Source: Gemmatimonadaceae bacterium
Lineage (GTDB): Bacteria; Latescibacterota; UBA2968; UBA8231
Length of the DNA: 46,183 bases
Direction: 5' to 3'
Assembly (NCBI GenBank): GCA_026706075.1
Contig: JAPOZM010000028.1
Coordinates: forward strand, 1 to 46,183
The notes below the pieces were generated by a model. The model saw only the letters and a list, made by a program, of their open reading frames with translations. It was not told where the DNA came from and did not search any database. Below are positions 24,495 through 33,903 of the stretch, in pieces (within the stretch, counting starts at the first letter, position 1; each line of letters begins with the position of its first letter). Made by a program: the position numbers and the translations under genes.

Positions 24495-25847
24495 TCAGGG
24501 GACCAACCTCCGGCATTCCATGTAGTAGCGCTTCTCCTCCGCCTCGCCGAGGGAGAAGCTCTTGCGCGGCAGCGGGCCGTCGCGCAGCACCGTGCGGAAC
24601 AGGGCGTGCTTGTCGAGGGCCCGGGAGAGGAGCCCGGCGTTGCCGGGGCGCGAGCCCAGCTCGGTCACCTCTTCCTCGCCGTGGATGTAGTCGAGGCGCA
24701 GGTCGCGGCGGGATCCGAGGTCGGAGAGGAAGGCGTCCAGGGAGACGGCCTCGAGGTCGTGCCGGGGCTCGTGGACCACGACGATCCCCCACCGGGGGGC
24801 GCCGTCCTCCCGGCCGGTGACGAAGGGCAGGTGGTGCAGGCCGCGGGCCCCGAGGTCCTCCCTGGCCCGGCGCCAGGCCGCGGGCGCGTCGAAGGAGTCG
24901 ATCTGCGGCTGGCTGCCCTGCTCTCGGAAGAAGACCTCCATCTCGATCGCCAGCTCGCCGTCGACGCCGAAGAGGACGCGGTGGATCGGCTCGAAGCGCA
25001 GCCCCGGGTCGTGCAGGTTGACCAGCTCCACGAGGGCGTGGCGCGACGGGTGGCCGGCCGCCGCGTCGAGACCGCCGGCCCGATCCCTGATCCCGTCCCA
25101 GACCTGCCGGGCCGTGGCGAAGGAGTGGTTGCCGTCGCCCATGGCGTAGAGCGCCGGGGCGCCGTCCTCCAGGCCGTAGCGCCGGGCCAGGGTCTCCGGC
25201 GAGGCGAGGCGGGTGAGGGCGTCGGCGGCCCGGCGGATCGCCTCCTCCGCCGTCACGTGCCAGCCGCGCACGCGGCCTCCGCCCAGCATCAGCTCGGTGT
25301 CGTAGAGGAGGGGCAGCGTCTCGTCGAAGAGGGGCTCGATGACCGTGGCCTCCGGATCGTCGATGAGGACGAGGATGTGGGGCACCTCCAGGACCGCCCC
25401 CCGGCGGACCTCCACCCGCGGCGGCAGGCGCCCGGGGTCGGTCCCTTCCGTGGTGCGGATCAGGGTCGAGGCGTCCGGCGCGAAGCTGTACCGCTCCAGG
25501 TCGAGGGCCGCCATCAGGCCCTTGCGCGAGGCGGCGTGCGGGGTGCTCCGGTCGACGAGCACGAAGCCGGGCTCCAGGGGCTGCAGGATTCCGTCCCGCA
25601 GGTAGCTCTCCATGCGCTCGTGGATGCCGCGGATGCGGCCGGCGCGGCCGGGCGCCTCGAGGAAGGCCTCGGGGAAGACCAGGTGCAGGGTGGAGGGCCG
25701 GCTCCCCACGAGGCGGGCGGCCTCCTCCCAGTACCCCGGGTTGGAGGTGTGCTGGTCGCAGGCGATGACCGCCCACTCCTCAAGGGGTACGTCACCGCGC
25801 GGCAGCAGCACCCGGGGTACGCTCAGGCCGATGTCGGGGAAGCGCAT
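24495..25847 (-). CDS. DUF1015-family protein
   Basis: 450 residues. The sequence matches what I know of DUF1015: VIACDQHTSNPGYWEEAARL near residue 28, then LHLVFPEAFLE, and near the centre LYAMGDGNHSFATARQVWD, with FVLVDRSTPHAASRKGLMAA. The GDGNHR-like motif (here GDGNHS) is the family hallmark. The family has no settled biochemical role; members are often annotated as kinase-associated or HTH-containing, without proof. The gene diverges from the FG-GAP gene across a 229-bp region with no other gene. Confidence 0.88.
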   Translation of the reverse strand: MRFPDIGLSVPRVLLPRGDVPLEEWAVIACDQHTSNPGYWEEAARLVGSRPSTLHLVFPEAFLEAPGRAGRIRGIHERMESYLRDGILQPLEPGFVLVDRSTPHAASRKGLMAALDLERYSFAPDASTLIRTTEGTDPGRLPPRVEVRRGAVLEVPHILVLIDDPEATVIEPLFDETLPLLYDTELMLGGGRVRGWHVTAEEAIRRAADALTRLASPETLARRYGLEDGAPALYAMGDGNHSFATARQVWDGIRDRAGGLDAAAGHPSRHALVELVNLHDPGLRFEPIHRVLFGVDGELAIEMEVFFREQGSQPQIDSFDAPAAWRRAREDLGARGLHHLPFVTGREDGAPRWGIVVVHEPRHDLEAVSLDAFLSDLGSRRDLRLDYIHGEEEVTELGSRPGNAGLLSRALDKHALFRTVLRDGPLPRKSFSLGEAEEKRYYMECRRLVP

Positions 25848-26076
25848 GGCGGCAGAGTGTAGCCGCGGCCGCGGAGGGCGACAAAGGGGACAAGCGGTGC
25901 TGGCTCGCCAGCGGTTGCCGGGGTAGCTTGGGGAGCCCGCTGCGCAGCGGCTTCAGGCCGCCTGCGACGCTGTCGACACCATGGCGCCGCCATCTCGACG
26001 TGGACCAGGCGGCAACCGGCCGGTGCGAATGGCCGCCGGACTGTGCACACCCATCCTCGCGCCAGGGGATCGAGCC

Positions 26077-29000
26077 ATGACGGTGATCTCGACCTTGCTG
26101 CTTCTGTTGGCGGCGGGCGCCGCCCCCGCCGCAGAGGGGTCCGGCCAGTGGCTGCAGCTGCGCGGCGACCGGCACATGAGCGGCCGCGCCGACGGCACCG
26201 GCCGCATGACCGACGGCCCCCCCGCCGAGGCCTGGCGCCATGACATCGCCGCCTGGGAGGGCTACGCCTCGGTGCGGGCGGGCGCGGGTGACTCGGTGGT
26301 GCCCCTGCCCTTCCCCGGGGACCTCGACGCCGGATGGATCTGGCGGGAGCGGGCGGCCTGGGGCCTGGGCCCGCAGCTCCACGACCTGGCCGGGGACGGC
26401 ACCCTCGTGCCCATGCCCGTGTACAACCTCTTCAAGGTGGCCGCGATCCTGCCCGGCGTGGCCGGCCTGCAGCGCTTCGAGATGGGCGACTCCTTCTCCG
26501 ACGGCGGCGCGGAGCCCAAGCGGGGCCGGCTGTTGGCCTACGACACCGGCGAGCCCCGCGTCGTGTGGGAGACCGAGCCCTTCGAGAACACCTGGGCCCC
26601 GAACGTCATCGTCGTCGACGCCGACGCCGACGGACAGCTCGACCTGGCGGTGACCACCCACTACCGCATCCTCGTCTTCGACGGCGCCACGGGCGAGACG
26701 ATGATGCAGTCGCGCTACCACGAATACCGCAACTACGGCCTCTTCGCCGCCGCCGACATCGACGATGACCCCTACCCCGAGTTTGCCGTCGTCGCCGACT
26801 TCAGCATGCACGCCGAGGTCATCGACAACGACGGCCGCGGGCTGACCCTGCTCTGGATCCGCGAGATCCAGCCCGATCCGTCACAGACGACCAAGGTCGT
26901 GCGCCCCCGGCCTTCTGCCTTTCTCGACGCCGACGGGGACGGCGCCGTGGAGGTCGTCTACAGCGTCTATGACGACACGGGTGACCGCCGCTGGCACACG
27001 ATCGCCGTCGACGCCCTCAGCGGCGAGACGGTCCACGACTTCCCCGGGTGGTACCTCCACGGGCTGCACGACATCGACGCCGACGGCCAGCCGGAGTGGT
27101 TCCTGTCCCGGGCGGAGGGCGAGGCCCTGCCGCCGTATGCGCCGCTCTCGGTGCGGACCCTCGACGGCGGCGGCTACGTGGAGCGCTGGAACCACGACCG
27201 CGCCGCCTTCAGCAGCCGGCCCCTGACCGAGCTGCCCCTGACGGTGAACACGAGCGCCTCCGACGGTCTGCGCACCGCGGTCACGGGAGACGGCGACGGC
27301 GACGGCCGGGCCGACTTCTTCGTCGTCACCCCCGCCGGCGAGGGGGAGGCCCTGACCGCCTGGGGTGCCGGCGCCGGGGGGGCCGTGCGGGCCCTGTGGA
27401 CCCTCCAGGGGCCGGTGGCCGCCCGCCTGCGGGCCGAGGCCGTGGCCTCCCGGGACGGCGGCCCCGCCACGCTGGCCTGGTGGCAAGGGCGGGGCGGCGG
27501 CGGGCAGTCCCTTCAGGTGGAAGGGGCCGGCGCCCGGCTGCACCAGTTCAGCCGCCAGGCCTTCACCGCCGCCGGCACCCCCGTTGTGGCCGATCTCGAC
27601 GGCGACGGCCGTGTGGAGGTGGTCGTGCAGACGGCCAACGAGGAGGTCCTCTGTCTGGAGGCCCCCGGGCGTGGGGATGGCGAGCCCCGCGTCCGCTGGC
27701 AGATGCAGGGCCACGGGCAGACGAACAGCGCCCCCTGGCACTGGGGGGTGGTCGCCTCCGACCTCGACGGCGACGGCTCCCTGGAGACCCTCTTCGCCCG
27801 GGAGGCGCCCGGCGGCAACGCCAGCCTGGCGGCGGTCACCGCCGCCGGCGAGGTGCTGTGGCAGACGGTCTTCGACGGCTTCGACGGCAGCATGCCGATC
27901 TGGAACTTCAGCGGCCTCTCCTGGTGGAACGCCGGAGACTTCCGCGGCCCCGGGCGCAAGGACGTCTTCGTCAGCCTGCGCCGCGGCAAGATCGGCAGCG
28001 AGGTCGGCTTCCTCCTCGACGGCGGGACCGGCGCCGTCGTCTGGGAGCGCAACGGCTACACCCTGTCCATCGACGGCAGCGGCCGCAGTCTCGGCGGCCA
28101 TCCGAGCGCCGCCGGCGACGTCGACGGCGACGGCCTGGAGGAGATCGTGATCATGTGGCCGGACCGCCTGCACGTGGTCGACGGCGTCACCGGCGACGCC
28201 CAGGTCGTGCGCCAGGCCTACGGGGCCGGGCTGTCGCCCATGTTCTCCTCCGACGGCTTCGTGGGGTACGCCTTCCCGGCCGTGGTCGACCTCTTCGGGG
28301 ATGCGGCCCCGGAGCTGATCTGGGGCCACAACAGCTACCTGAACGCCGTGCTCTCGGCCGCCGGCGAGGTCTGGTGGCAGACGGAGTACCGCAACAACAC
28401 CCAGGTGCAGTCCCTCATGGCCCCCGGTGACGCCGACGGCGACGGCGACCTGGAGCTGCTGGCCTCCACCGAGGATGGAGTGCAGCTCCTCGAGCCCGCC
28501 GACGGCACCGTCCTGCGGGTGATCGACCTGGGGCCGGCCACGACCGACGTCGTCTCCGGCGACCTCGACGGCGACGGCCGCGACGAGTTCCTCCTCGGGT
28601 TCGGCGGGCGCCGCTGGGCCCTTCCCGGGGATCCCGGACTGGCCATGGTGGAGCTGGAGGAAGGCGATCTGCGCCAGGCCTGGACCCTGGAGACCGAGGG
28701 CCGGCCGAGCGACCCGGCCCTCGCCGACGTCGACGCCGACGGCTTCCTCGACCTCGCGGCGACCACCACGGACGGCTACGTGAAGGTCTGGACCGGAGGC
28801 GGGTCCGCCACCGCCGTGTCGGGTCTCCTGACCTCGAGGCCCGAAGCGACCCGGCTGGATGCGCCCTGGCCCAACCCCTTCAACCACCGGGTCACCATCG
28901 GCTACCGGATCGAGAGAGGGGGGCCCGTTCGCCTGGAGGTGTTCTCCATGACCGGTCAGCGCCTCCTGCGGCTGGTCGACGGCTGGAGGCCCGCCGGCGA

Positions 29001-29121
29001 CCATCGGGCGCTCTGGGACGGCCTCGACGCCCGGGGGCGGCCCCTGGCCAGCGGCGCCTACGTCGTCCGCCTGCGCAGCGGTCAGGTGGTGGACCAGCGC
29101 AAGATCGCGCTGCTGAAGTAG
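26077..29121 (+). CDS. Large secreted FG-GAP/VCBS-repeat protein with FlgD-like C-terminal sorting domain
   Basis: 1014 residues. The signal peptide VISTLLLLLAAGAAPAAEG is followed by a long repeat region with about eleven Ca-binding-like motifs (VDADADGQLD, LDADGDGAVE, DIDADGQPEW, DLDGDGRVEV, DLDGDGSLET, DVDGDGLEEI, DADGDGDLEL, DLDGDGRDEF, DVDADGFLDL). This fits an integrin-like FG-GAP propeller. The last about 85 residues (PWPNPFNHRVTIGYRIERGG, then FSMTGQRLLRLVDG, ending LASGAYVVRLRSGQ and IALLK) are the FlgD/T9SS-type tail used for surface export in FCB-like bacteria. Start at ATG 26077 follows AGGGGAT and begins the signal peptide; a longer frame is open upstream. Probably a surface or secreted binding protein. 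Confidence 0.92.
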   Translation: MTVISTLLLLLAAGAAPAAEGSGQWLQLRGDRHMSGRADGTGRMTDGPPAEAWRHDIAAWEGYASVRAGAGDSVVPLPFPGDLDAGWIWRERAAWGLGPQLHDLAGDGTLVPMPVYNLFKVAAILPGVAGLQRFEMGDSFSDGGAEPKRGRLLAYDTGEPRVVWETEPFENTWAPNVIVVDADADGQLDLAVTTHYRILVFDGATGETMMQSRYHEYRNYGLFAAADIDDDPYPEFAVVADFSMHAEVIDNDGRGLTLLWIREIQPDPSQTTKVVRPRPSAFLDADGDGAVEVVYSVYDDTGDRRWHTIAVDALSGETVHDFPGWYLHGLHDIDADGQPEWFLSRAEGEALPPYAPLSVRTLDGGGYVERWNHDRAAFSSRPLTELPLTVNTSASDGLRTAVTGDGDGDGRADFFVVTPAGEGEALTAWGAGAGGAVRALWTLQGPVAARLRAEAVASRDGGPATLAWWQGRGGGGQSLQVEGAGARLHQFSRQAFTAAGTPVVADLDGDGRVEVVVQTANEEVLCLEAPGRGDGEPRVRWQMQGHGQTNSAPWHWGVVASDLDGDGSLETLFAREAPGGNASLAAVTAAGEVLWQTVFDGFDGSMPIWNFSGLSWWNAGDFRGPGRKDVFVSLRRGKIGSEVGFLLDGGTGAVVWERNGYTLSIDGSGRSLGGHPSAAGDVDGDGLEEIVIMWPDRLHVVDGVTGDAQVVRQAYGAGLSPMFSSDGFVGYAFPAVVDLFGDAAPELIWGHNSYLNAVLSAAGEVWWQTEYRNNTQVQSLMAPGDADGDGDLELLASTEDGVQLLEPADGTVLRVIDLGPATTDVVSGDLDGDGRDEFLLGFGGRRWALPGDPGLAMVELEEGDLRQAWTLETEGRPSDPALADVDADGFLDLAATTTDGYVKVWTGGGSATAVSGLLTSRPEATRLDAPWPNPFNHRVTIGYRIERGGPVRLEVFSMTGQRLLRLVDGWRPAGDHRALWDGLDARGRPLASGAYVVRLRSGQVVDQRKIALLK

Positions 29122-29203
29122 GGCCTCGGGAGCGGCTCGGGGGCAATCCTCAGGGTGGAAGGACCGGGCGCCTTCGTGGTCCCGCCCGACGGAGCCTTGC
29201 GGC

Positions 29204-30610
29204 TCAGTCCCGCGAGGCCCAGTAGGAATAGAGGCGGGCGTTGACGAGGTGGAACCGCAGCCGCACCGGCCCCGGCGGCAGGCCCCTGGCCCCCCACCAG
29301 CGAACCGGCAGGTCGACGCCGTCCTCCTCGATGGGGACGCAGCGGTCGGCGCCGTACCCAGGCAGAACCTCCTCCTCCTCGTCGAGCAGCTCCACCCGCA
29401 GCGACCCGTGATCCGCCTTGGCGTTGACCCGCAGCCCGCCGCCCGCCAGCTCGAAGGGGCGGGTCGTCAGCCGGCCCCCGTCGAAGCTGCCGGCCACCGA
29501 GGCGAAGCCGTCCAGGCGCAGGAAGGCGAGGCCGATCGACATCGTCCCCGGGTGCTGGTCGGCGGCGATCCGGGGGTCGTACTCGCGGGCGATCTTGGCG
29601 TGCCGGCGGGGGGTCCCGCGGTAGTAGATGTAGAGCCGGTCGTCCACGGCGATGGGGGGCGCGCCGGTGAGCATGATCTGGAAGCGGTCCCACTCGCCGA
29701 TGTCGCCCAGGCCGATGAGGGGCTCCTCCGCCGGCGCCCGGGTCCAGCCCTCGCCGTCGCGGCTGGCCAGCAGCCGCAGCGTCTGCGTCTGTCGCAGGGG
29801 GTGCTTGTCGAAGTGGGTGAGGAAGCCGAGGTAGTGGGCGCCGTAGGGAAACCCGGTGTTGTTGTAGAGGGCCTCCAGCTCGTGCAGGGGCGCCATGAAG
29901 GGCTGCGGCGGGGTCCAGCTGTCGAAGTCGCGGCTGACGCTCAGCAGGCGCTCGCGCTGCCCCCGCAGGAAGGCGACGTAGCGCCCGGCCCGGGCGTCGA
30001 TCATCAGCGACTGGGCGTCGCCCACGGGACCCATGTCGTCGGTGCCGGGGCGCGGGTGGAAGCGGAAGAGGGGGTCGGGCGAGTGCTCCCAGCGCAGGCC
30101 GTCCGGCGAGGTGGCGGAGTAGATGCCGGAGCGAGGACCCTCCCAGTCGTGGCTCGACCAGCCGAGGGCCTTGTAGCGGCGGTCCGGGTCCGCGTCGGCG
30201 GGGTCCTTCAGCATCGACTCCCAGTGGTCCTGGCCCTCGTGGTGGCTGGCGGGGATGACGATGTTGTTGCGCCTCGACCCCAGGGCCTCGTGCATCCTCA
30301 GCTCCGGCCGCTCCCAGTGGATGCCGTCGGGAGAGGTGGCCAGGCACTGCACGTGGCCGCAGCCCTCCTCGTAGTGGCCCCCCATGTACCAGGCCTTGAA
30401 GAGTCCCTCCTCCTCGTCGTGGACCACCGACGCCGTCATCCCCGAGTGGCGCTCCCAGGCCGCCTCCTGGCGCAGGACGGGGCGCGGGTGCTTGACGGCG
30501 GCGTGGAAGCGGCGCTCCACGCTCTCGGCGCCGTCCACGTCCTCCATGTCGACGAAGAGGCGCTTCCTGTGATCGAGGCTCTGCACGTTTCTCACAGTAG
30601 GACAATGCAC
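29204..30610 (-). CDS. GH32/GH43-like five-bladed propeller protein
   Basis: 468 residues. Repeated signatures of the furanosidase-type propeller are visible: VVHDEEEGLFKAWYMGGHYE, CLATSPDGIHWERPELR, ATSPDGLRWEHSPDPLF, LLASRDGEGWTRAPAEEPLI and DRLYIYYRGTPRRHAKIA. The SPDGxxWxxP blocks sit on successive blades. A jelly-roll-like C-terminal part starts near residue 390 (RPFELAGGGLRVNAKADHGS), as in GH32 relatives. No signal peptide is seen. Family members hydrolyse fructosides, arabinosides or similar glycans, but catalytic acids cannot be confidently placed. GTG codons a few residues inside are alternative starts. It diverges from the second propeller gene at 30700. Confidence 0.82.
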   Translation of the reverse strand: MHCPTVRNVQSLDHRKRLFVDMEDVDGAESVERRFHAAVKHPRPVLRQEAAWERHSGMTASVVHDEEEGLFKAWYMGGHYEEGCGHVQCLATSPDGIHWERPELRMHEALGSRRNNIVIPASHHEGQDHWESMLKDPADADPDRRYKALGWSSHDWEGPRSGIYSATSPDGLRWEHSPDPLFRFHPRPGTDDMGPVGDAQSLMIDARAGRYVAFLRGQRERLLSVSRDFDSWTPPQPFMAPLHELEALYNNTGFPYGAHYLGFLTHFDKHPLRQTQTLRLLASRDGEGWTRAPAEEPLIGLGDIGEWDRFQIMLTGAPPIAVDDRLYIYYRGTPRRHAKIAREYDPRIAADQHPGTMSIGLAFLRLDGFASVAGSFDGGRLTTRPFELAGGGLRVNAKADHGSLRVELLDEEEEVLPGYGADRCVPIEEDGVDLPVRWWGARGLPPGPVRLRFHLVNARLYSYWASRD

Positions 30611-30699
30611 CCCACCGGGACAGCCGCGCCGATTGCAGCCGCCGTGGCAGGGCGCGAACTTCGAACGCCGGCCGCCCCCACCCCTCCTGGGAGCATCCC

Positions 30700-31593
30700 T
30701 TGACCACCTTTCGGGCCGAGCGCCTCTCCCCGGAGCCGATCATCCACGCCCGTCTCCCGGGCCTGGAAGGCGGGCACGGGGCCAACATCAACGGGCCGTC
30801 CCTGGTCCGCGTGCCCCCGTGGCTCCCGAGACCCCTGGGCCGTTACTACCTCTACTTCGCCCATCACGCCGGCCACTACCTGCGCATGGCCTGGGCCGAT
30901 GAGCTCACGGGGCCGTGGACGGTGCTCCCGGAGCCCGGGGTCCTGCACAAGGACCAGGGGCCTGGAATCCACCACATCGCCAGCCCCGACGTGCACGTCG
31001 ACGCGGCCGGGCGCCGGCTGCGCATGTACTTCCACCAGCCGGTGGAAGGGTCCGGCCAGCGGTCCTTCGCGGCCCTGTCGGAAGACGGACTGCGCTGGCA
31101 GGTCAGGCCCATCGATCTGGGCCCGTCCTACTTCCGCGTGTTCTCGCACGAGGGGTGGGTCTACGCCTATGCCATGCGGCCGAGTCCGGGCGGGGGCCTG
31201 CTCCTGCGCTCCAGGGACGGGATCACGGCCTTCGAGGAGGGTCCCGCCATCCTGCCGGGGTGCCGCCACGCCGCCACCTGGGTCGAGGGCGCCACGCTGC
31301 ACCTGTTCTTCTCCCGCAAGGAGGATGCGCCGGAGCGCATCCTCGTGACGGCGGTCGACCTGGCCGGCCCGTGGGAGAGCTGGCAGCCGGGTCCCGAGAG
31401 GCTGGTGCTGCGGCCGGAGCTGGACTGGGAGGGTGCGGGGGCGCCGGTCGAGGCCTCGCGCTCGGGCGCGGTGGCCGGGCTCGTGCACCAGCTGCGCGAC
31501 CCCGGGATCTACGAGGAGGACGGCCGCCTCTACCTGCTCTACTCTGGCTCCGGCGAGCGCGCCCTCGGCATCGCCAGGCTGCACCGTTCCTGA
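30700..31593 (+). CDS. GH43-like propeller protein
   Basis: 297 residues, TTG start with GGGAG upstream. HGANINGPSLVRVPPWL is followed by GRYYLYFAHHAGHYLRMAWA, then TGPWTVLPEPGVLHKDQGPG, IASPDVHVDAAGRRLRMYFH, FAALSEDGLRWQVRPIDLG, and near the end IYEEDGRLYLLYSGSGERAL. These are successive blades of a GH43/GH32-type propeller; the short length suggests a single catalytic-fold domain. It lies next to another such propeller, an SDR and a sulfatase, a neighbourhood typical of use of a sulfated or complex glycan. Cytoplasmic unless exported by an unseen signal. Confidence 0.82.
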   Translation: MTTFRAERLSPEPIIHARLPGLEGGHGANINGPSLVRVPPWLPRPLGRYYLYFAHHAGHYLRMAWADELTGPWTVLPEPGVLHKDQGPGIHHIASPDVHVDAAGRRLRMYFHQPVEGSGQRSFAALSEDGLRWQVRPIDLGPSYFRVFSHEGWVYAYAMRPSPGGGLLLRSRDGITAFEEGPAILPGCRHAATWVEGATLHLFFSRKEDAPERILVTAVDLAGPWESWQPGPERLVLRPELDWEGAGAPVEASRSGAVAGLVHQLRDPGIYEEDGRLYLLYSGSGERALGIARLHRS

Positions 31594-31611
31594 GCTTGGC
31601 GGGCCTCGGAT

Positions 31612-32388
31612 CTACTGGGCGGTGTAGCCGCCGTCCACGGGGATCGCCGCGGCGACGATGAAGCTCGCCTCGTCGGAGGCGAGGAAGGCGATGACCCGGG
31701 CGATCTCCTCCGCCTGCCCCATGCGCCCGAGGGGGTGGAGGCGCCGCATGGTTGCGTGGACGTCGTCGTCGCCGGTGACGTTGGCGGTGAGCGGCGTGTA
31801 GACGAAGCCGGGGCAGACGGCGTTGATGCGGATGCCCTCCGCCGCCAGGCGCACCCCCATGTCGCGGGTGAGCTGGACGATGGCCCCCTTGCTGTGCGGA
31901 TAGGGCGTGAAGCCGTCGGAGAAGGGCAGGGAGGTCGGATACCCCACCAGGCCCATGACCGAGGCGAGGTTGACGATGGCGCCGCCCCCGGAGGCGCGCA
32001 TCGCCTTGACGGCAGCGTGGCACATCAGGAAGGTTCCCCGGGCGTTGACCCGCATCACCGCGTCCCAGCGCTCGTCGAAGTCGGCGGCCGGATCGACGGT
32101 GCGGGGCGTGATGCCGGCGCTGTTCACGAGCACGTCGAGGCGGCCGAAAGCGCTCACCGTCCCGGCCACGATCCGCTCGCTGCCGGCGCGTTCCGCCACG
32201 TCGCCGGTGATCGGCAGCAGGCGGCCCTCGGGCGCTTCCGCCTCGGCGGCCAGGGTCTCCAGGGCGCCGGCGTCGATGTCGGCGGCGGCGACGCGGGCCC
32301 CCTCCTCCAGGAAGCGGTGCACCGTGGCCCGGCCGATGCCCGACGCCGCGCCGGTGACGATCGCCGCCCTGTCTTCGAGTCTGTTCAC
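31612..32388 (-). CDS. Short-chain dehydrogenase/reductase (classical SDR)
   Basis: 258 residues, GTG start. AAIVTGAASGIGRATVHRFL is the NAD(P)-binding TGxxxGIG motif, and DVLVNSAGITPRTVD follows (the NSAG variant of NNAG). The catalytic pair is in FTPYPHSKGAIVQLTRDMGV (YxxxK). INAVCPGFVYTPLT and the C-terminal AAAIPVDGGYTAQ are standard. ADIDAG after strand 2 has an acidic residue, favouring NAD over NADP. It probably oxidises or reduces a sugar or polyol. The GTG is only 24 bp from the divergent sulfatase ATG, so its promoter must lie within the sulfatase coding region or that short gap. Confidence 0.93.
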   Translation of the reverse strand: MNRLEDRAAIVTGAASGIGRATVHRFLEEGARVAAADIDAGALETLAAEAEAPEGRLLPITGDVAERAGSERIVAGTVSAFGRLDVLVNSAGITPRTVDPAADFDERWDAVMRVNARGTFLMCHAAVKAMRASGGGAIVNLASVMGLVGYPTSLPFSDGFTPYPHSKGAIVQLTRDMGVRLAAEGIRINAVCPGFVYTPLTANVTGDDDVHATMRRLHPLGRMGQAEEIARVIAFLASDEASFIVAAAIPVDGGYTAQ

Positions 32389-32412
32389 AGCGGGAAAGTT
32401 AGGAGATCCTCC

Positions 32413-33879
32413 ATGCGCTGCATCATGGTGATGTTCGATTCCCTCAACCGCCACATGCTGCCGCCCTACGCCCCCGACACCTGGGTCCATGCGCCCAACT
32501 TCCGCCGCCTCGCCGAGCGCGCCGCCACCTTCTCCACCAGCTACGTCTGCTCCATGCCCTGCATGCCGGCGCGGCGCGACCTGCACACGGGGCGGCCCAA
32601 CTTCCTGCACTGCCCCTGGGGCCCCCTGGAGCCGTTCGACGACTCGGTGCCCCAGATGCTGCAGGAGGCCGGCGTCTACACCCACCTGTGCTCCGACCAC
32701 TACCACTACTGGGAGGACGGCGGCGCCACCTACCACGGCCGCTACAGCTCGTGGGAGTTCTACCGCGGCCAGGAGGGGGACCCCCACATCGGCCAGGTCG
32801 CCGACCCCGATGTGCCCGAGAACCTCAACCAGAAGGGGCGCCGCAGCGACTGGGTCAACCGCCCCTTCCAGCGACGCGAGGCCGACCTGCCCCAGAGCCG
32901 CACCTTCGAGGCCGGCTGCCGCTTCATCGAGGCCAACGCCGGCCAGGACGACTGGTTCCTGCAGATCGAGTGCTTCGACCCCCACGAGCCATTCGTCAGC
33001 AACCGCCGCTACCAGGACCTCTACCCCTCCGACTACGACGGCCCCCTCTTCGACTGGCCGTCGTACGGCCCGGTCCGCGAGACTCCGGAGCAGGTCGCCG
33101 AGGTCCGCCGCAACTACGCCGCTCTCGTCTCCAAGTGCGACGCCAGCCTCGGCGACGTCCTCGACCTGATGGACCGCCACCGGATGTGGGACGACACGAT
33201 GCTCGTCCTGTGGACCGACCACGGCTTCCTGCTCGGCGAGCACGGCGGCTACGCCAAGAACTGGCCGCCCCTCTACGAGGAGCTGAGCCACACCCCGTTC
33301 TTCGTCTGGGACCCGCGCAGTCCGGGGGCGGCGGGGCAGACCCGCAGCGCCCTGGTGCAGCCGGCGATCGACCTGGGGCCGACGCTGCTCGGGCTCTTCG
33401 GCCAGGAGCCGACGGAGCGCATGCGAGGCCACGACCTGGCCGGCGTCGTCGCCGGGGACCGGCCCGTGCGCGACGCCGCCATCTTCGGCTACCACGGCAA
33501 CCGGGTGAACGTCACCGACGGCCGCCACGTCTACTACCGCACCTGCCGCACCCCCGACAACCAGCCCCTGAACGCCTACACCCTCCTGCCCACGGCGATG
33601 CGCGGCTACAAGGGGCGCCTCCCGGAGGCCGGGCTCGCCGACGCCTTCTCCTTCACCCGGGGGATGCCCACCCTGCGCCTGCCGGCGGGCGGCAACATCT
33701 CGCAGCCGGTGGAGGGCGACGTGGGCGACCTCCTTTACGACCTGCTGGCCGACCCCAAGCAGGAGAATCCCCTCGAGGATGCGGAGGTGGTGGAGCGGCT
33801 GAGCGGGCGAATGGCCGCGCTGATGGCCGAGTGCGAGGCGCCGCCGGAGCAGTTCGAGAGGATGGGGCTCAGCCGCTGA
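32413..33879 (+). CDS. Sulfatase (alkaline-phosphatase fold, formylglycine type)
   Basis: 488 residues. Cys50-Met-Pro-Ala-Arg54 is the CxPxR motif whose Cys becomes formylglycine; it continues to DLHTGRPNF. The N-terminal MVMFDSLN supplies an early metal Asp, FDPHEPF follows in the middle, and LWTDHGFLLGEHGGYAKNW is the DHG metal-binding block. DLGPTLLGLFGQEPTERMRG is the usual domain-closing helix. It hydrolyses sulfate esters, probably on a glycan. No signal peptide is seen, so the protein is likely cytoplasmic. AGGAG lies 7 nt before the ATG. No formylglycine-generating or anaerobic maturase enzyme is in the window. Confidence 0.95.
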   Translation: MRCIMVMFDSLNRHMLPPYAPDTWVHAPNFRRLAERAATFSTSYVCSMPCMPARRDLHTGRPNFLHCPWGPLEPFDDSVPQMLQEAGVYTHLCSDHYHYWEDGGATYHGRYSSWEFYRGQEGDPHIGQVADPDVPENLNQKGRRSDWVNRPFQRREADLPQSRTFEAGCRFIEANAGQDDWFLQIECFDPHEPFVSNRRYQDLYPSDYDGPLFDWPSYGPVRETPEQVAEVRRNYAALVSKCDASLGDVLDLMDRHRMWDDTMLVLWTDHGFLLGEHGGYAKNWPPLYEELSHTPFFVWDPRSPGAAGQTRSALVQPAIDLGPTLLGLFGQEPTERMRGHDLAGVVAGDRPVRDAAIFGYHGNRVNVTDGRHVYYRTCRTPDNQPLNAYTLLPTAMRGYKGRLPEAGLADAFSFTRGMPTLRLPAGGNISQPVEGDVGDLLYDLLADPKQENPLEDAEVVERLSGRMAALMAECEAPPEQFERMGLSR

Positions 33880-33903
33880 AGGCCGGCGCCTGAGCGGCTC
33901 CGG

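Noticed and set aside
26881..29004. 707-codon minus-strand frame across the FG-GAP gene
   Set aside because: Arises from the periodic GAC/GGC codons of the repeated DxDGDG motifs read on the opposite strand.
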